This document shows positions 35,524 through 44,075 of a stretch of DNA of 64,000 nucleotides, piece after piece; within the stretch, counting starts at the first letter, position 1, and each line of letters begins with the position of its first letter. The position numbers and the translations under genes were made by a program. This DNA is from Flavobacterium ammonificans (lineage in GTDB: Bacteria > Bacteroidota > Bacteroidia > Flavobacteriales > Flavobacteriaceae): the NCBI RefSeq assembly GCF_020885975.1, contig NZ_AP025183.1, forward strand, positions 1,612,001 to 1,676,000, given 5' to 3'. The notes under the pieces were generated by a model that had not been told where the DNA came from, made no database searches, and saw only the letters and a program-made list of their open reading frames with translations.

Positions 35524-36357
35524 CTAATTTACATATTTTAACGAAACCCAATTGTTTCTTTGGAATTTTTTGACAAAAGTTAAGCCTTTTTCGGTACATG
35601 AATCATCAATAAACGGAATGTCTTCTTCGTAGAAACCACTAAACAAAATAGTTCCCCCAGGATTCAAACAATCGACATACGATTGCATATCGTTTAATAA
35701 GATATTACGGTTGATATTAGCTATGATCAAGTCGTATTTTTTGTCTTTTAGTAAAGCAGCGTCACCTTCATAAACACTAATGTGTTGGCAATGGTTACGT
35801 TCGGCATTTTCAATTGAATTTAAATAACACCAATTGTCAATGTCAATAGCATCAATCGGTTGAGCGCCTTTCATTTCAGCTAAAATAGCTAAGATTGCAG
35901 TTCCACATCCCATGTCTAAGGTTTTTAAGCCTTTCATATCCATTTCTAGCAAATGCTGAATCATCATGTGAGTAGTTTCGTGATGTCCTGTTCCAAAACT
36001 CATTTTTGGTTCAATAACAATATCAAACTCAGCGTCTGTTTTTGGGTGGAAAGGAGCGCGAACATGGCATTTTCCATCCACTTCAATAGGTTCAAAATTT
36101 TTCTCCCACTCTTCATTCCAATTGACTTGTTCAATTTCCTCAAAGGTATAGTCGATTTTGAACTCCTCTGATTGAAGAATGTAAACATCATCAAGAATAG
36201 TTTCGTCCCATAAGTCTTTTTGCACAAAAGCATCAATGCCTGTTTCAGTTTCAGTGAAACTTTCAAATGCTTTTTCTCCTAATTCGGCAATTAGAATTTC
36301 TGAACCTAGTTCTTTTGGTTCAATAGTAAAATGGTATCCGATATAACTATTTGACAT
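35524..36357 (-). CDS. prmA: Ribosomal protein L11 methyltransferase
   Basis: 277 residues: an N-terminal substrate-recognition domain, then a class I methyltransferase with GHHETTHMMIQHLLE, the SAM-binding motif DMGCGTAILAILAEMKGA and IIANINRNILL (the N-I-N motif of PrmA). It methylates ribosomal protein L11. The gene follows tpiA, but a terminator lies between them, so it probably has its own promoter in the gap at 36358-36412. It is upstream of clpS in the same transcript. Confidence 0.95.
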   Translation of the reverse strand: MSNSYIGYHFTIEPKELGSEILIAELGEKAFESFTETETGIDAFVQKDLWDETILDDVYILQSEEFKIDYTFEEIEQVNWNEEWEKNFEPIEVDGKCHVRAPFHPKTDAEFDIVIEPKMSFGTGHHETTHMMIQHLLEMDMKGLKTLDMGCGTAILAILAEMKGAQPIDAIDIDNWCYLNSIENAERNHCQHISVYEGDAALLKDKKYDLIIANINRNILLNDMQSYVDCLNPGGTILFSGFYEEDIPFIDDSCTEKGLTFVKKFQRNNWVSLKYVN

Positions 36358-36412
36358 GTTTTATTTTTTTGCAAAGGTACAGTTTCTCTTTATTTATTGT
36401 GACCTATCAAAA

Positions 36413-36446
36413 CAAAAAAAAGAGGTTTGATTGAACAAACCTCTTT
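36413..36446 (-). terminator. Terminator after tpiA
   Basis: Stem AGAGGTTTG / CAAACCTCT with a six-base loop. On the minus strand it is followed by eight T. It separates tpiA from the downstream prmA-clpS unit. Confidence 0.88.
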
Positions 36447-36468
36447 CTGTATTTTCGAATTCTAAAAT

Positions 36469-37221
36469 TTAGATCGCGTTGATAATAGCTACGAAATCAT
36501 CTGCTTTTAAAGCAGCTCCACCAATAAGACCTCCGTCGACATCTGGTTTAGAGAAAATTTCTTTTGCATTTTCAGGCTTTACACTTCCTCCATAAAGAAT
36601 TGAAACGTCTTCAGCTACATCACTACCAAAAGATTTACGTACTGTTTCTCTAATGAATTCGTGCATTTCTTGTGCTTGTTCTGGAGAAGCAGTTTCTCCT
36701 GTACCAATAGCCCAAACGGGTTCGTAAGCTAATACTACATTTTCCCAACTAGCTGCTTTAATATGGAACAAACCATCTTTCAATTGATTTTCTACCACAT
36801 TGAAATGATTGTTGGATTGACGGTCTTTTAATTCTTCACCAAAACAGAAAATTACGGTCATTTCGTGAGCTAATGCTGTATCTACTTTACTAGCTATCAA
36901 AGCATCTGTTTCATTGAAAATTGCTCTACGCTCAGAGTGTCCAAGGATTACTGTGTTTACACCAACGCTTTTCAACATATCAGCTGAGATTTCTCCAGTG
37001 AAAGCACCGCTTTCTGCTTGGTGAACGTTTTGTGCAGCAACATCAATATTAGTGAATTCTAAATGATCAACAGCAGATGCTAAGTTTACAAAAGTAGGAG
37101 CAACGATAACTTGTGCATCACAATCAGTTGGTACTTTTGCAATTAAATCATTCAATAAATCTTCTGTTTGCTCAGCATTTTTATGCATTTTCCAGTTTCC
37201 TGCAACAATCTTTTTTCTCAT
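36469..37221 (-). CDS. tpiA: Triosephosphate isomerase
   Basis: 250 residues. K11 (NWKMHK), H95 (LGHSERR) and E167 (AYEPVWAIGTG) form the catalytic set; the phosphate-binding loop and C-terminal YGGSVKPENA and DGGLIGGAAL are present. It interconverts dihydroxyacetone phosphate and glyceraldehyde 3-phosphate. It sits 29 bases downstream of a thioredoxin-like gene, in a run (DUF1599, BT_3928-like, TlpA-like, tpiA) that I recall as conserved in flavobacteria. Confidence 0.98.
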   Translation of the reverse strand: MRKKIVAGNWKMHKNAEQTEDLLNDLIAKVPTDCDAQVIVAPTFVNLASAVDHLEFTNIDVAAQNVHQAESGAFTGEISADMLKSVGVNTVILGHSERRAIFNETDALIASKVDTALAHEMTVIFCFGEELKDRQSNNHFNVVENQLKDGLFHIKAASWENVVLAYEPVWAIGTGETASPEQAQEMHEFIRETVRKSFGSDVAEDVSILYGGSVKPENAKEIFSKPDVDGGLIGGAALKADDFVAIINAI

Positions 37222-37250
37222 TATAGTGTTATTAATTTTATTGTGTTTTT

Positions 37251-37748
37251 TTATTTTAACTTGTTTAGCGTTTCATTGATAAGATCAAAATCTTTTTCAA
37301 TAGCTCTGTACAATACTATTTTTCCCGTTTTGTCAATGATAATGTATCTTGGAATCCAATCTAAATCAATGGCTTGTCCAAAAACACCTTTCATTTGATC
37401 GTTGGCCATGTAATGGTCACCTTTCAATTCGTGTTTTTCTATTCCTACCAGCCATTTATCCGCTGTTTTGTCCATTGAAATAAAAGTAAAAGCTACTTCT
37501 GGATGATTGGCCTGTAATTCTTTTACTTTAGGCATTGCTTTTACACAATCGCCACACCAAGAAGCCCATACCTCAATAACGGTTGTTTTCCCTTTGTGAT
37601 TTTTAAGTATGTCTTTAAATGCTATTTGACCTCCATTGGTAGTCATAAGCGTTTCAGATAAAGCGGTTTCTGAAAATGATGTTTTCTGTGCATTGCTAGT
37701 ACAAGAGAATGTAGCGAAAGCAATTACTAAAGCGAATAATTTTTTCAT
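37251..37748 (-). CDS. TlpA-like thiol-disulfide oxidoreductase
   Basis: 165 residues with an N-terminal signal (MKKLFALVIAFATFSC); a Cys at residue 16 could be lipidated, but the lipobox is weak. The thioredoxin fold has W-A-S-W-C65-G-D-C68 as the redox pair and the cis-Pro near WIPRYIIIDKTGKIV. It is exported and probably reduces or oxidises periplasmic thiols. Between it and the next upstream gene is a 120-base AT-rich gap without a clear signal. Confidence 0.9.
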   Translation of the reverse strand: MKKLFALVIAFATFSCTSNAQKTSFSETALSETLMTTNGGQIAFKDILKNHKGKTTVIEVWASWCGDCVKAMPKVKELQANHPEVAFTFISMDKTADKWLVGIEKHELKGDHYMANDQMKGVFGQAIDLDWIPRYIIIDKTGKIVLYRAIEKDFDLINETLNKLK

Positions 37749-37868
37749 AATGCGTAAATATTTATCAAATTTAAGGTAAAGTCAAATTAAAAATGGTAGA
37801 ATTCAAACGTTAAGCTGATTTACCATCGTTATAGTTAATAACTTCTCTACTTGTCAACTATTAACCAG

Positions 37869-38978
37869 TTATAATTTTAAATCCTCAATGTCATTATAAT
37901 GTACTTTTTGCTTTACAGTACCTTTTTCTAAAATGACAATACTTGGATTGGCTCTTTCAATTGTTTTTAAAGCAATCGCATCGCAAAAATAGAAGTCAAA
38001 TGTAAATCCGAACTCTTTTTTTGTTTTTTCAATTTGTTCTTGAGTTGAACCTGTCATCCCAATAACTTTATATCCTTTAGCTTCGGCTTCTTTTTGTACG
38101 TTTTTCAAAAGGAGCATTCCATCTTTATTTGCAATTGCCAAATCGTAAGCAACAAAAACGAGTAATTTATAATGGTGCAATAATCTTTCTTTTTGATCAA
38201 AACCATCTTTTTCCATTGTAAAATCATGGATAGGAGGTACGTAACCTTCTACTAGTATTTTGTCTTTTCGATCCACAAAAGTTGCTCCGGCTGGAATATT
38301 CATCAAATCCTTTTCGGTAAATTCAGTATCCACTCCATTTACTTTATAAATAAATACCATTTCAACTACTGATTGCGGCGCTCCCTCTGGAATTTCCATT
38401 CCTTTTTGGATATTATTACCCACTTTGAAAGGTCTAAAATCAATAATTGGTAGATGATTTAAAACCCAATATCCCATGATTCCACATAAAACCAAACTGA
38501 TTCCTACCAATGAATGTTGGATTTTAGCCGTAAATAAAGGCTGAACCAATTTTACATTGACAAACAAAATCAAAATAAAGAACAACAAAACAACATCTTT
38601 TGTAAAGGATTCCCATGGGGTTAAATGCAAAGCATCTCCAAAACAACCACAATCTTTGACCACATTAAAATAAGCAGAGTAAAATGTCAAGAAAGTAAAC
38701 TTGATGATTAGCAATAATAATAACCAAACCGTTAGTTTCGATTGGTATCCTAACAAAAGCATAACTCCTAAAACCACTTCAAGGATGACTATAAATAGCG
38801 CTAATGCTAGTGAGAATGGAACAAGAAAAGGTAGGTTAAATACAGGCTCACCAAAATATTCGGCTAACTTATAAGAAAAACCTACAGGGTCGTTCAGTTT
38901 GATTAAACCTGAAATAATAAATAGAATCCCAACAAAAATTCTTGAAAACTGGGTAAGGATATTTTTAAGATTGATCAT
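37869..38978 (-). CDS. BT_3928-like DoxX/MauE membrane protein with C-terminal thioredoxin-like region
   Basis: 369 residues. The N-terminal part (about 1-190) has four DoxX-like helices plus an extra one, including the cysteine pair KDCGCFGDAL between helices. The C-terminal part (about 190-369) is soluble and looks like a degraded thioredoxin fold (HHYKLLVFVAYDLAIANKDG, YKVIGMTGSTQEQIEK, PSIVILEKGTV) without a CxxC. The family, which I know as BT_3928-like, is Bacteroidota-specific and of unknown role; the link with the neighbouring TlpA-like protein suggests redox delivery across the membrane. Confidence 0.8.
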   Translation of the reverse strand: MINLKNILTQFSRIFVGILFIISGLIKLNDPVGFSYKLAEYFGEPVFNLPFLVPFSLALALFIVILEVVLGVMLLLGYQSKLTVWLLLLLIIKFTFLTFYSAYFNVVKDCGCFGDALHLTPWESFTKDVVLLFFILILFVNVKLVQPLFTAKIQHSLVGISLVLCGIMGYWVLNHLPIIDFRPFKVGNNIQKGMEIPEGAPQSVVEMVFIYKVNGVDTEFTEKDLMNIPAGATFVDRKDKILVEGYVPPIHDFTMEKDGFDQKERLLHHYKLLVFVAYDLAIANKDGMLLLKNVQKEAEAKGYKVIGMTGSTQEQIEKTKKEFGFTFDFYFCDAIALKTIERANPSIVILEKGTVKQKVHYNDIEDLKL

Positions 38979-39005
38979 AGTTTAGTATTTGAGATATAAT
39001 TTAAT

Positions 39006-39539
39006 TTATTTCATTAAAATCAATGCAAAAACAGCATAATTAATCATGTCTTGGTAATTGGCATCTATGCCTTCAGAAACTAATGTTTTTCCTTTGTTGT
39101 CTTCAATTTGCTTTACGCGAAGTAATTTTTGCAGAATTAAATCCGTCAAAGAACTTACTCGCATATCGCGCCAAGCCTCGCCATAATCATGGTTTTTATT
39201 TTCCATTAATTCTTTGGTTTCCTTGATTTTGGCGTCGTATAATTCAGTAGCTCTAGCAACATCCAAATCGGGCTGATCAGCAATTCCTAATTCCAATTGA
39301 ATTAAAGCCATAATCGAGTAGTTGATGATGCCAATAAATTCGCCTGATTCATCTTCGTTTACTTTACGAACCTCGTTTTCTTGTAAACTTCGGATGCGTT
39401 GTGCTTTAATAAATATTTGGTCGGTTAGTGATGGCAAACGTAATATGCGCCAAGCACTTCCGTAATCTTTCATTTTATTGTTGAATAAAGAGCGACATAC
39501 CGCAATAACGGCATCATATTCTTGTGAAGTATTCTTCAT
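39006..39539 (-). CDS. DUF1599 protein with two tandem copies of the domain
   Basis: About 177 residues from the ATG at 39539. Two halves repeat the same pattern: Y-D-A-V...K-M-K-D-Y-G-S-A-W-R...S-L-T-D-Q-I then Y-D-A-K...K-N-H-D-Y-G-E-A-W-R...S-L-T-D-L-I. The repeated DYG-AWR-SLTD core is the DUF1599 signature. The function is unknown; it is soluble with no signal peptide. It is divergent from folP (90-base gap) and first gene of a minus-strand unit. Confidence 0.88.
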   Translation of the reverse strand: MKNTSQEYDAVIAVCRSLFNNKMKDYGSAWRILRLPSLTDQIFIKAQRIRSLQENEVRKVNEDESGEFIGIINYSIMALIQLELGIADQPDLDVARATELYDAKIKETKELMENKNHDYGEAWRDMRVSSLTDLILQKLLRVKQIEDNKGKTLVSEGIDANYQDMINYAVFALILMK

Positions 39540-39628
39540 TATTGATGTATATTTGTATTCAAAATTTTTCAAAAATAAGAATAATTTTTCTGAAAGAAGA
39601 AAAACAAGCTCTTTAAAACCAGAATGAA

Positions 39629-40453
39629 ATGACGATTAATTGCAAAGGACTGCTCATCGATTTATCAAAGCCTAAAGTAATGGGAATTTTGAATGTAACT
39701 CCGAATTCTTTTTTTGATGGTGGGAAGTATAAATATGCTGACGAAATAGTAGCACAGGTTCAAAAAATGCTGTCTGAAGGGGCTACTTTTATTGATATTG
39801 GCGCCTATTCTAGCAAACCGAATGCTGAATTTGTATCAGTAGAAGAAGAAATCGCCAGAATAGTTCCTATTGTTGAATTGCTCGTTCAACAATTTCCGAA
39901 CATTTTGATATCAATTGATACTTTCCGATCTGAAGTTGCCGAGGCTTGTATTCTAAAAGGTGCGGCATTAATCAATGATATTTCAGCAGGAAAATTAGAC
40001 GATCTTATGTTAGGCGTTGTTGCAAAATATAAAGTGCCCTACATTATGATGCACATGCGTGGTACTCCTCAAACTATGCAAACCCTAACCGAATATGAAG
40101 ATTTAATTAAAGAAATGCTATTGTATTTCTCCGAACGAATCGCCGCTGCTCGAAGTTTAGGTATTCATGATTTGATTGTAGATCCTGGATTTGGCTTTGC
40201 CAAAACGCTAGAACAGAATTATGAAGTACTTCAAAAAATGGAGTTATTGCAACAATTAGAATTGCCAATTTTAGCTGGAGTTTCTAGAAAATCAATGATA
40301 TATAAAGTCTTGAACACAAATGCATCTGAATCCCTTAACGGAACCACCGCTTTAAATACTATTTCATTGGTTAAAGGAGCTTCAATTCTCCGAGTGCATG
40401 ATGTAAAAGAAGCCGTAGAATGTGTCACTTTATTTAATGCGATGAACTCATGA
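39629..40453 (+). CDS. folP: Dihydropteroate synthase
   Basis: 274 residues, TIM-barrel. Motifs: MGILNVTPNSFFDGGKY, IDIGAYSSKP, DTFRSEVAEACILKGAALINDIS, HMRGTPQTMQ, DPGFGFAKT, GVSRKSMI. It joins 4-aminobenzoate to the pterin pyrophosphate in folate synthesis; pabB of the same pathway is at 5379. Its stop codon overlaps the start of the following lipoprotein gene by four bases (ATGA), so the two are translationally coupled. Confidence 0.97.
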   Translation: MTINCKGLLIDLSKPKVMGILNVTPNSFFDGGKYKYADEIVAQVQKMLSEGATFIDIGAYSSKPNAEFVSVEEEIARIVPIVELLVQQFPNILISIDTFRSEVAEACILKGAALINDISAGKLDDLMLGVVAKYKVPYIMMHMRGTPQTMQTLTEYEDLIKEMLLYFSERIAAARSLGIHDLIVDPGFGFAKTLEQNYEVLQKMELLQQLELPILAGVSRKSMIYKVLNTNASESLNGTTALNTISLVKGASILRVHDVKEAVECVTLFNAMNS

Positions 40454-41019
40454 AAAATGTATGTGTATTTTTGTTGTTGGTTCTGTTTTCTTGTGGAAAA
40501 AAAGAATCGGTTTCGTTGCCCCAGTCAAATATAACTAGTGTTAAAGACGTTCAAGATTATTCTCCTGTTTATTTGTTTTTTAAAACCAATGGGAAAGATA
40601 CTTTAGTAGAAGTGAATAGGAAAAATGCTATTAGTTCAACCAATTGGATTTTTCATATTGATAAACGTTTGCCATTACGTTTGGTTATTCCTGAAATAAT
40701 CAAGTTACAAGCCAAAAAGGAGGGAAGTGCACATAAATCCGAAACCTCTGAAAATTATTTTTCGTATTCAGATAGTATTCGCAAGAATTTAGCTTTTTTG
40801 CCTTTTACTAAAGTCAATTACCAATTGACAAGTCCAAAGGGAGGAGAGCTTGTATTTATTTCAAAGAATGGTTTTTCGCTTGAAACATTGAAGAAAACAA
40901 AAGCTAATACTAGTTTGAAATTTGATAAAAATTTAAGTTTTGAAAAGTATCTTCAGTATAAAATAGTAATTCAAAAATTAAATTTATCCAACGTTTCAAA
41001 AGAAGAATTCGTTTATTAA
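40450..41019 (+). CDS. Predicted lipoprotein coupled to folP
   Basis: 189 residues starting MKNVCVFLLLVLFSCGKKES, a short lipoprotein signal with C15 as the likely lipidation site. The mature protein has charged and beta-rich segments but no motif I recognise. It overlaps the folP stop by ATGA. In many Bacteroidota the gene after folP is a diadenylate cyclase, so this gene occupies a place where I expected something else. Confidence 0.65.
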   Translation: MKNVCVFLLLVLFSCGKKESVSLPQSNITSVKDVQDYSPVYLFFKTNGKDTLVEVNRKNAISSTNWIFHIDKRLPLRLVIPEIIKLQAKKEGSAHKSETSENYFSYSDSIRKNLAFLPFTKVNYQLTSPKGGELVFISKNGFSLETLKKTKANTSLKFDKNLSFEKYLQYKIVIQKLNLSNVSKEEFVY

Positions 41020-41041
41020 TGCGTGGTCCTAAATCCCACTT

Positions 41042-41137
41042 CGTAAATCAAAAACACACCCCCAGCCCCTCTCAAGAGGGGAATGTGTAATTTTTGAAAA
41101 ACGTATATTGTAAATCGTATATCACACGTCGTAAATC
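41042..41137. repeat. REP-like palindrome with GTAAATC repeats
   Basis: Between the lipoprotein and rlmH lies a nested inverted repeat: inner stem CCCCTCT / AGAGGGG (41066-41081) and outer ACACA / TGTGT (41054-41088). The heptamer GTAAATC occurs at 41043, 41110 and 41131, the last two 21 bases apart. GC-rich palindromes of this sort are scattered in Bacteroidota genomes. It may also act as a weak terminator. Confidence 0.55.
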
Positions 41138-41142
41138 GAATA

Positions 41143-41616
41143 TTATTGATGATGATAGGGTTCGTTTTTCAAAATCGTAAATCCGCGATACAATTGTTCG
41201 ATAAAAAATAAGCGCACCATTTGATGTGAAAATGTCATAAGTGAAAGCGATACTTTCCCTTGCGATTTGGCATAAACCGCATCCGAAAATCCGTAAGGTC
41301 CACCAATTACAAATACTAGAGTTTTTATTCCGGAATTCATTTTCTTTTGTAATTCTTCTGAGAAACCAACGCTTGAAAAATTCTTGCCATTTTCATCTAA
41401 TAAAATCAGTTGGTCGGTAGGTGTAATTTTAGCCAAAATTAATTCGCCTTCTTTTTCTTTTTGCTGGTTTTCGGACAAGTTTTTTACATTTTTGATATCG
41501 GGAATAATATCCACCTCAAACTTGATATAGAATGACAAGCGTTTGGTGTAATCGTCTATAAGTGTTTGTAATGCTTTGTTGTCAGTTTTTCCAATGGCAA
41601 TGAGTTTGATATTCAT
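41143..41616 (-). CDS. rlmH: 23S rRNA (pseudouridine1915-N3)-methyltransferase
   Basis: 157 residues, the family's usual length. It has the SPOUT fold features: MNIKLIAIGKTDNKALQ opening, LILLDENGKNFSSVGF, VIGGPYGFSDAVYAKSQGKVSLSLMTFSHQMVRLFFIEQLYRGFTI with the knot region and the YHHQ tail typical of RlmH. It methylates pseudouridine 1915 in helix 69 of 23S rRNA using SAM. Confidence 0.97.
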   Translation of the reverse strand: MNIKLIAIGKTDNKALQTLIDDYTKRLSFYIKFEVDIIPDIKNVKNLSENQQKEKEGELILAKITPTDQLILLDENGKNFSSVGFSEELQKKMNSGIKTLVFVIGGPYGFSDAVYAKSQGKVSLSLMTFSHQMVRLFFIEQLYRGFTILKNEPYHHQ

Positions 41617-41652
41617 TTTTAGATAAGTTGAAAAGTAAATAAACTCATTAGA

Positions 41653-42120
41653 TTATTCTTTTGGTAAAGCAGCACCTACAGCAATATCGCATCGATGACC
41701 TTCTTGTCCATGGGGCGGATTCATACCTTCTGGAGTGGGTGTAGCAGGAGTTGGTGTAGCAGTTGCTGTAGTCGATGTAGTAGTTGGTGTAACTTTCATC
41801 TGCGGTGTTGTTGTGACTTTTGAATTGGGTTGTGCAGGAGCAGCTGGGGAATTTAAAGGCGCTCCAACAGGAATATCACAACGATGTCCAGCTTGTCCAT
41901 GCGGCGGATTCATTCCTTTAGCTGTTGCTACGATTGGTGCATTAGTTGCAGTGGTGTTAGATGGTGAAGCCCCTTTTGCAGCTGCTTCATTACGCATTTG
42001 ATTGCCAACTTCAGTAAAAGGAATTACAGCAGTTGGGGTGCTTTCTTTTGTCTCTTGCTCGTTTTTACAGGAGTTTAATGCCAATCCTGCAAGTAGTAGT
42101 AGTCCAATATAATTTTTCAT
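41653..42120 (-). CDS. Lipoprotein with two copies of a His/Cys motif
   Basis: About 155 residues from the ATG at 42120 (an in-frame start nine codons earlier is unlikely). The lipoprotein signal MKNYIGLLLLAGLALNSC has lipobox LNSC. The mature part is rich in Thr, Pro and Ala and carries two near-identical copies of MNPPHGQxGHRCDI, followed by VGAPL or VGAAL, the second at the C-terminus. The H...H-R-C pattern could bind a metal ion such as copper. I recall this motif in other Flavobacterium lipoproteins of unknown function. Confidence 0.72.
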   Translation of the reverse strand: MKNYIGLLLLAGLALNSCKNEQETKESTPTAVIPFTEVGNQMRNEAAAKGASPSNTTATNAPIVATAKGMNPPHGQAGHRCDIPVGAPLNSPAAPAQPNSKVTTTPQMKVTPTTTSTTATATPTPATPTPEGMNPPHGQEGHRCDIAVGAALPKE

Positions 42121-42280
42121 TTGTATTCTGATTGGTATGAATTTCAAAAATAAGATTTTATTTTTATAGTGATTCTCTATTGTTTACTATTTTAGTCTTT
42201 GGCTGCTTTGATAAATACTTTTTCTCCTTTTTTTTACACAAAATATATGCTACTTTAGCCATTCTTAAAATTATTTGGAA

Positions 42281-43138
42281 ATGATAAGCGAATCCCAATT
42301 CAAAAAAGAATTAGAAATAGTAATTGCCAATGCTATACGTGAAGATGTAGGCCCTGGCGATTATAGTTCGTTAGCTTGTATTCCTGATTCTGCTTCAGGA
42401 AAAGCACAACTATTGGTGAAAGAAGATGGCATTATTGCCGGAGTGGCTTTTGCTAAAATGATTTTTGATTATGTTGATGCCGATTTGCAAATAGACACTT
42501 TTATTGAAGATGGTGCTAAAGTAAAGAAAGGAGATGTCGTTTTTCATGTTTCGGGAAGTTCGCAATCCATATTGAAAGCAGAACGTGTAGTATTGAATTC
42601 AATGCAACGGATGTCGGCTATAGCAACTAAAACGAATCAGTATGTTCAATTGTTGGATGGCACTTCAACAAAGATTCTAGACACTAGAAAAACTACTCCA
42701 GGCTTTCGTGCTCCAGAGAAATGGGCTGTAAAAATTGGCGGTGGCGAGAATCATCGTTTTGCTTTGTACGATATGATTATGTTGAAAGACAATCATATTG
42801 ATTTTGCGGGCGGAATTACTTTGGCTATTGCCAAAACAAAAGATTTTTTGAAAGCAAATAATCTGGATTTAAAGATTATTGTGGAAGCGCGTGATCTGGA
42901 AGAAATCAAAGAAATTTTGAAGAGTGATGGAGTTCATCGTATCTTAATAGATAATTTTAATTTCGAAGATACTCGCAAAGCAGTTACTTTAATTGGTAAC
43001 CAATGCCAGACAGAATCGTCAGGTAATATTAACGAGACGACCATTCGTCAGTATGCTGAGTGTGGTGTTAACTATATTTCATCGGGAGCCTTAACACATT
43101 CAGTTTTCAATATGGATTTGAGTTTAAAAGCATTGTAA
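42281..43138 (+). CDS. nadC: Nicotinate-nucleotide pyrophosphorylase (carboxylating)
   Basis: About 285 residues from the ATG at 42281; a TTG two codons upstream is less likely. It condenses quinolinate with PRPP to make nicotinate mononucleotide in NAD synthesis. Motifs: EDVGPGDYSSLACIP, ERVVLNSMQRMSAIAT, LDTRKTTPGFRAPEKWAVKIGGGENHRF, MIMLKDNHI, and the closing SSGALTHSV. It is followed after one base by yihY, so they are probably co-transcribed. Confidence 0.96.
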   Translation: MISESQFKKELEIVIANAIREDVGPGDYSSLACIPDSASGKAQLLVKEDGIIAGVAFAKMIFDYVDADLQIDTFIEDGAKVKKGDVVFHVSGSSQSILKAERVVLNSMQRMSAIATKTNQYVQLLDGTSTKILDTRKTTPGFRAPEKWAVKIGGGENHRFALYDMIMLKDNHIDFAGGITLAIAKTKDFLKANNLDLKIIVEARDLEEIKEILKSDGVHRILIDNFNFEDTRKAVTLIGNQCQTESSGNINETTIRQYAECGVNYISSGALTHSVFNMDLSLKAL

Positions 43139-43139
43139 T

Positions 43140-44075
43140 ATGGCATCAGCAATAGAAAACAAGCTTTTAAAAATTCCTGTTCTTCGCACTGTAGTGCAAG
43201 TTTTACAACGCATAAAATTACCTTGGTTAGAAGGTTTGTCTTTGTACGATTTAATAGAATTGTATATTTCAGGTATTGTCGAAGGTGGTCTTACTTATCA
43301 TGCCAGTGCAGTAGCGTTTAGTTTTTTTATGGCTTTGTTTCCTTTTGCTTTATTTATACTGAATTTGATTCCTTATATTCCAATTGAAGGGTTTCAAGCT
43401 GATTTTTTAGAATTTGTCAAAGATGGTGTTCCACCCAATACCTATGACGCTATTTATAAAATAATTAGTGATATTTTGAATAATAGTCAATCTAGTTTAT
43501 TGTCCTACGGTTTTTTACTTTCTATTTTTTTGATGGCTAACGGTATCTTAGGTATTTTGGGAGGATTTGAATCTTCAAAACATGTGCATATCAAAAGAGG
43601 TTTTCTCAATCAATATCTTGTAGCTTTAGGGATTTCAATGCTTTTATCGGTTTTACTTTTAGTAACCGTTGCTGCAGTAGTAATTTTTGAGGTAATCATT
43701 CAGCAAACTATTATACAAGATGTTCTAACCGACCGAATTCCATTAATTGAATTAGGACGTTATGCATTTGTAATACTGATGATTTTAATTACAAGTTCTA
43801 TTTTGTTGCGCTTTGGAACCAAACAATTTCATAAACCTAAATTTATAAGTATAGGTTCTGTATTTACAACGATTTTAATTATTATTTCTTCCTTTTTTTT
43901 CGGAATATGGGTGGTTTCTTTTTCACAATACAATGAATTGTACGGTTCTATTGGAACCTTGTTAATTTTGATGTTTTATATTTGGATTAACTGTATGATT
44001 TTATTGTTAGGCTTTGAATTGAATGCCACGATACTAAAACTTAAAAAACAAAATTCTTTAAATGAATTAAAATGA
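43140..44075 (+). CDS. YihY/BrkB-family inner-membrane protein
   Basis: 311 residues with about six membrane helices. The signature SALAF-like opening is here GLTYHASAVAFSFFMALFPFALFIL, and the C-terminal GTLLILMFYIWINCMILLLGFELNA is characteristic. It was once misnamed ribonuclease BN; the true role is unknown. Its stop overlaps the DUF2147 gene start (ATGA), so the two are coupled. Confidence 0.92.
   Translation: MASAIENKLLKIPVLRTVVQVLQRIKLPWLEGLSLYDLIELYISGIVEGGLTYHASAVAFSFFMALFPFALFILNLIPYIPIEGFQADFLEFVKDGVPPNTYDAIYKIISDILNNSQSSLLSYGFLLSIFLMANGILGILGGFESSKHVHIKRGFLNQYLVALGISMLLSVLLLVTVAAVVIFEVIIQQTIIQDVLTDRIPLIELGRYAFVILMILITSSILLRFGTKQFHKPKFISIGSVFTTILIIISSFFFGIWVVSFSQYNELYGSIGTLLILMFYIWINCMILLLGFELNATILKLKKQNSLNELK

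Noticed and set aside
41735-42001. Gly/Val-rich plus-strand reading frame of 88 codons
   Set aside because: It is the antisense of the Thr/Pro-rich lipoprotein; its repetitive composition follows from the low-complexity coding on the other strand.
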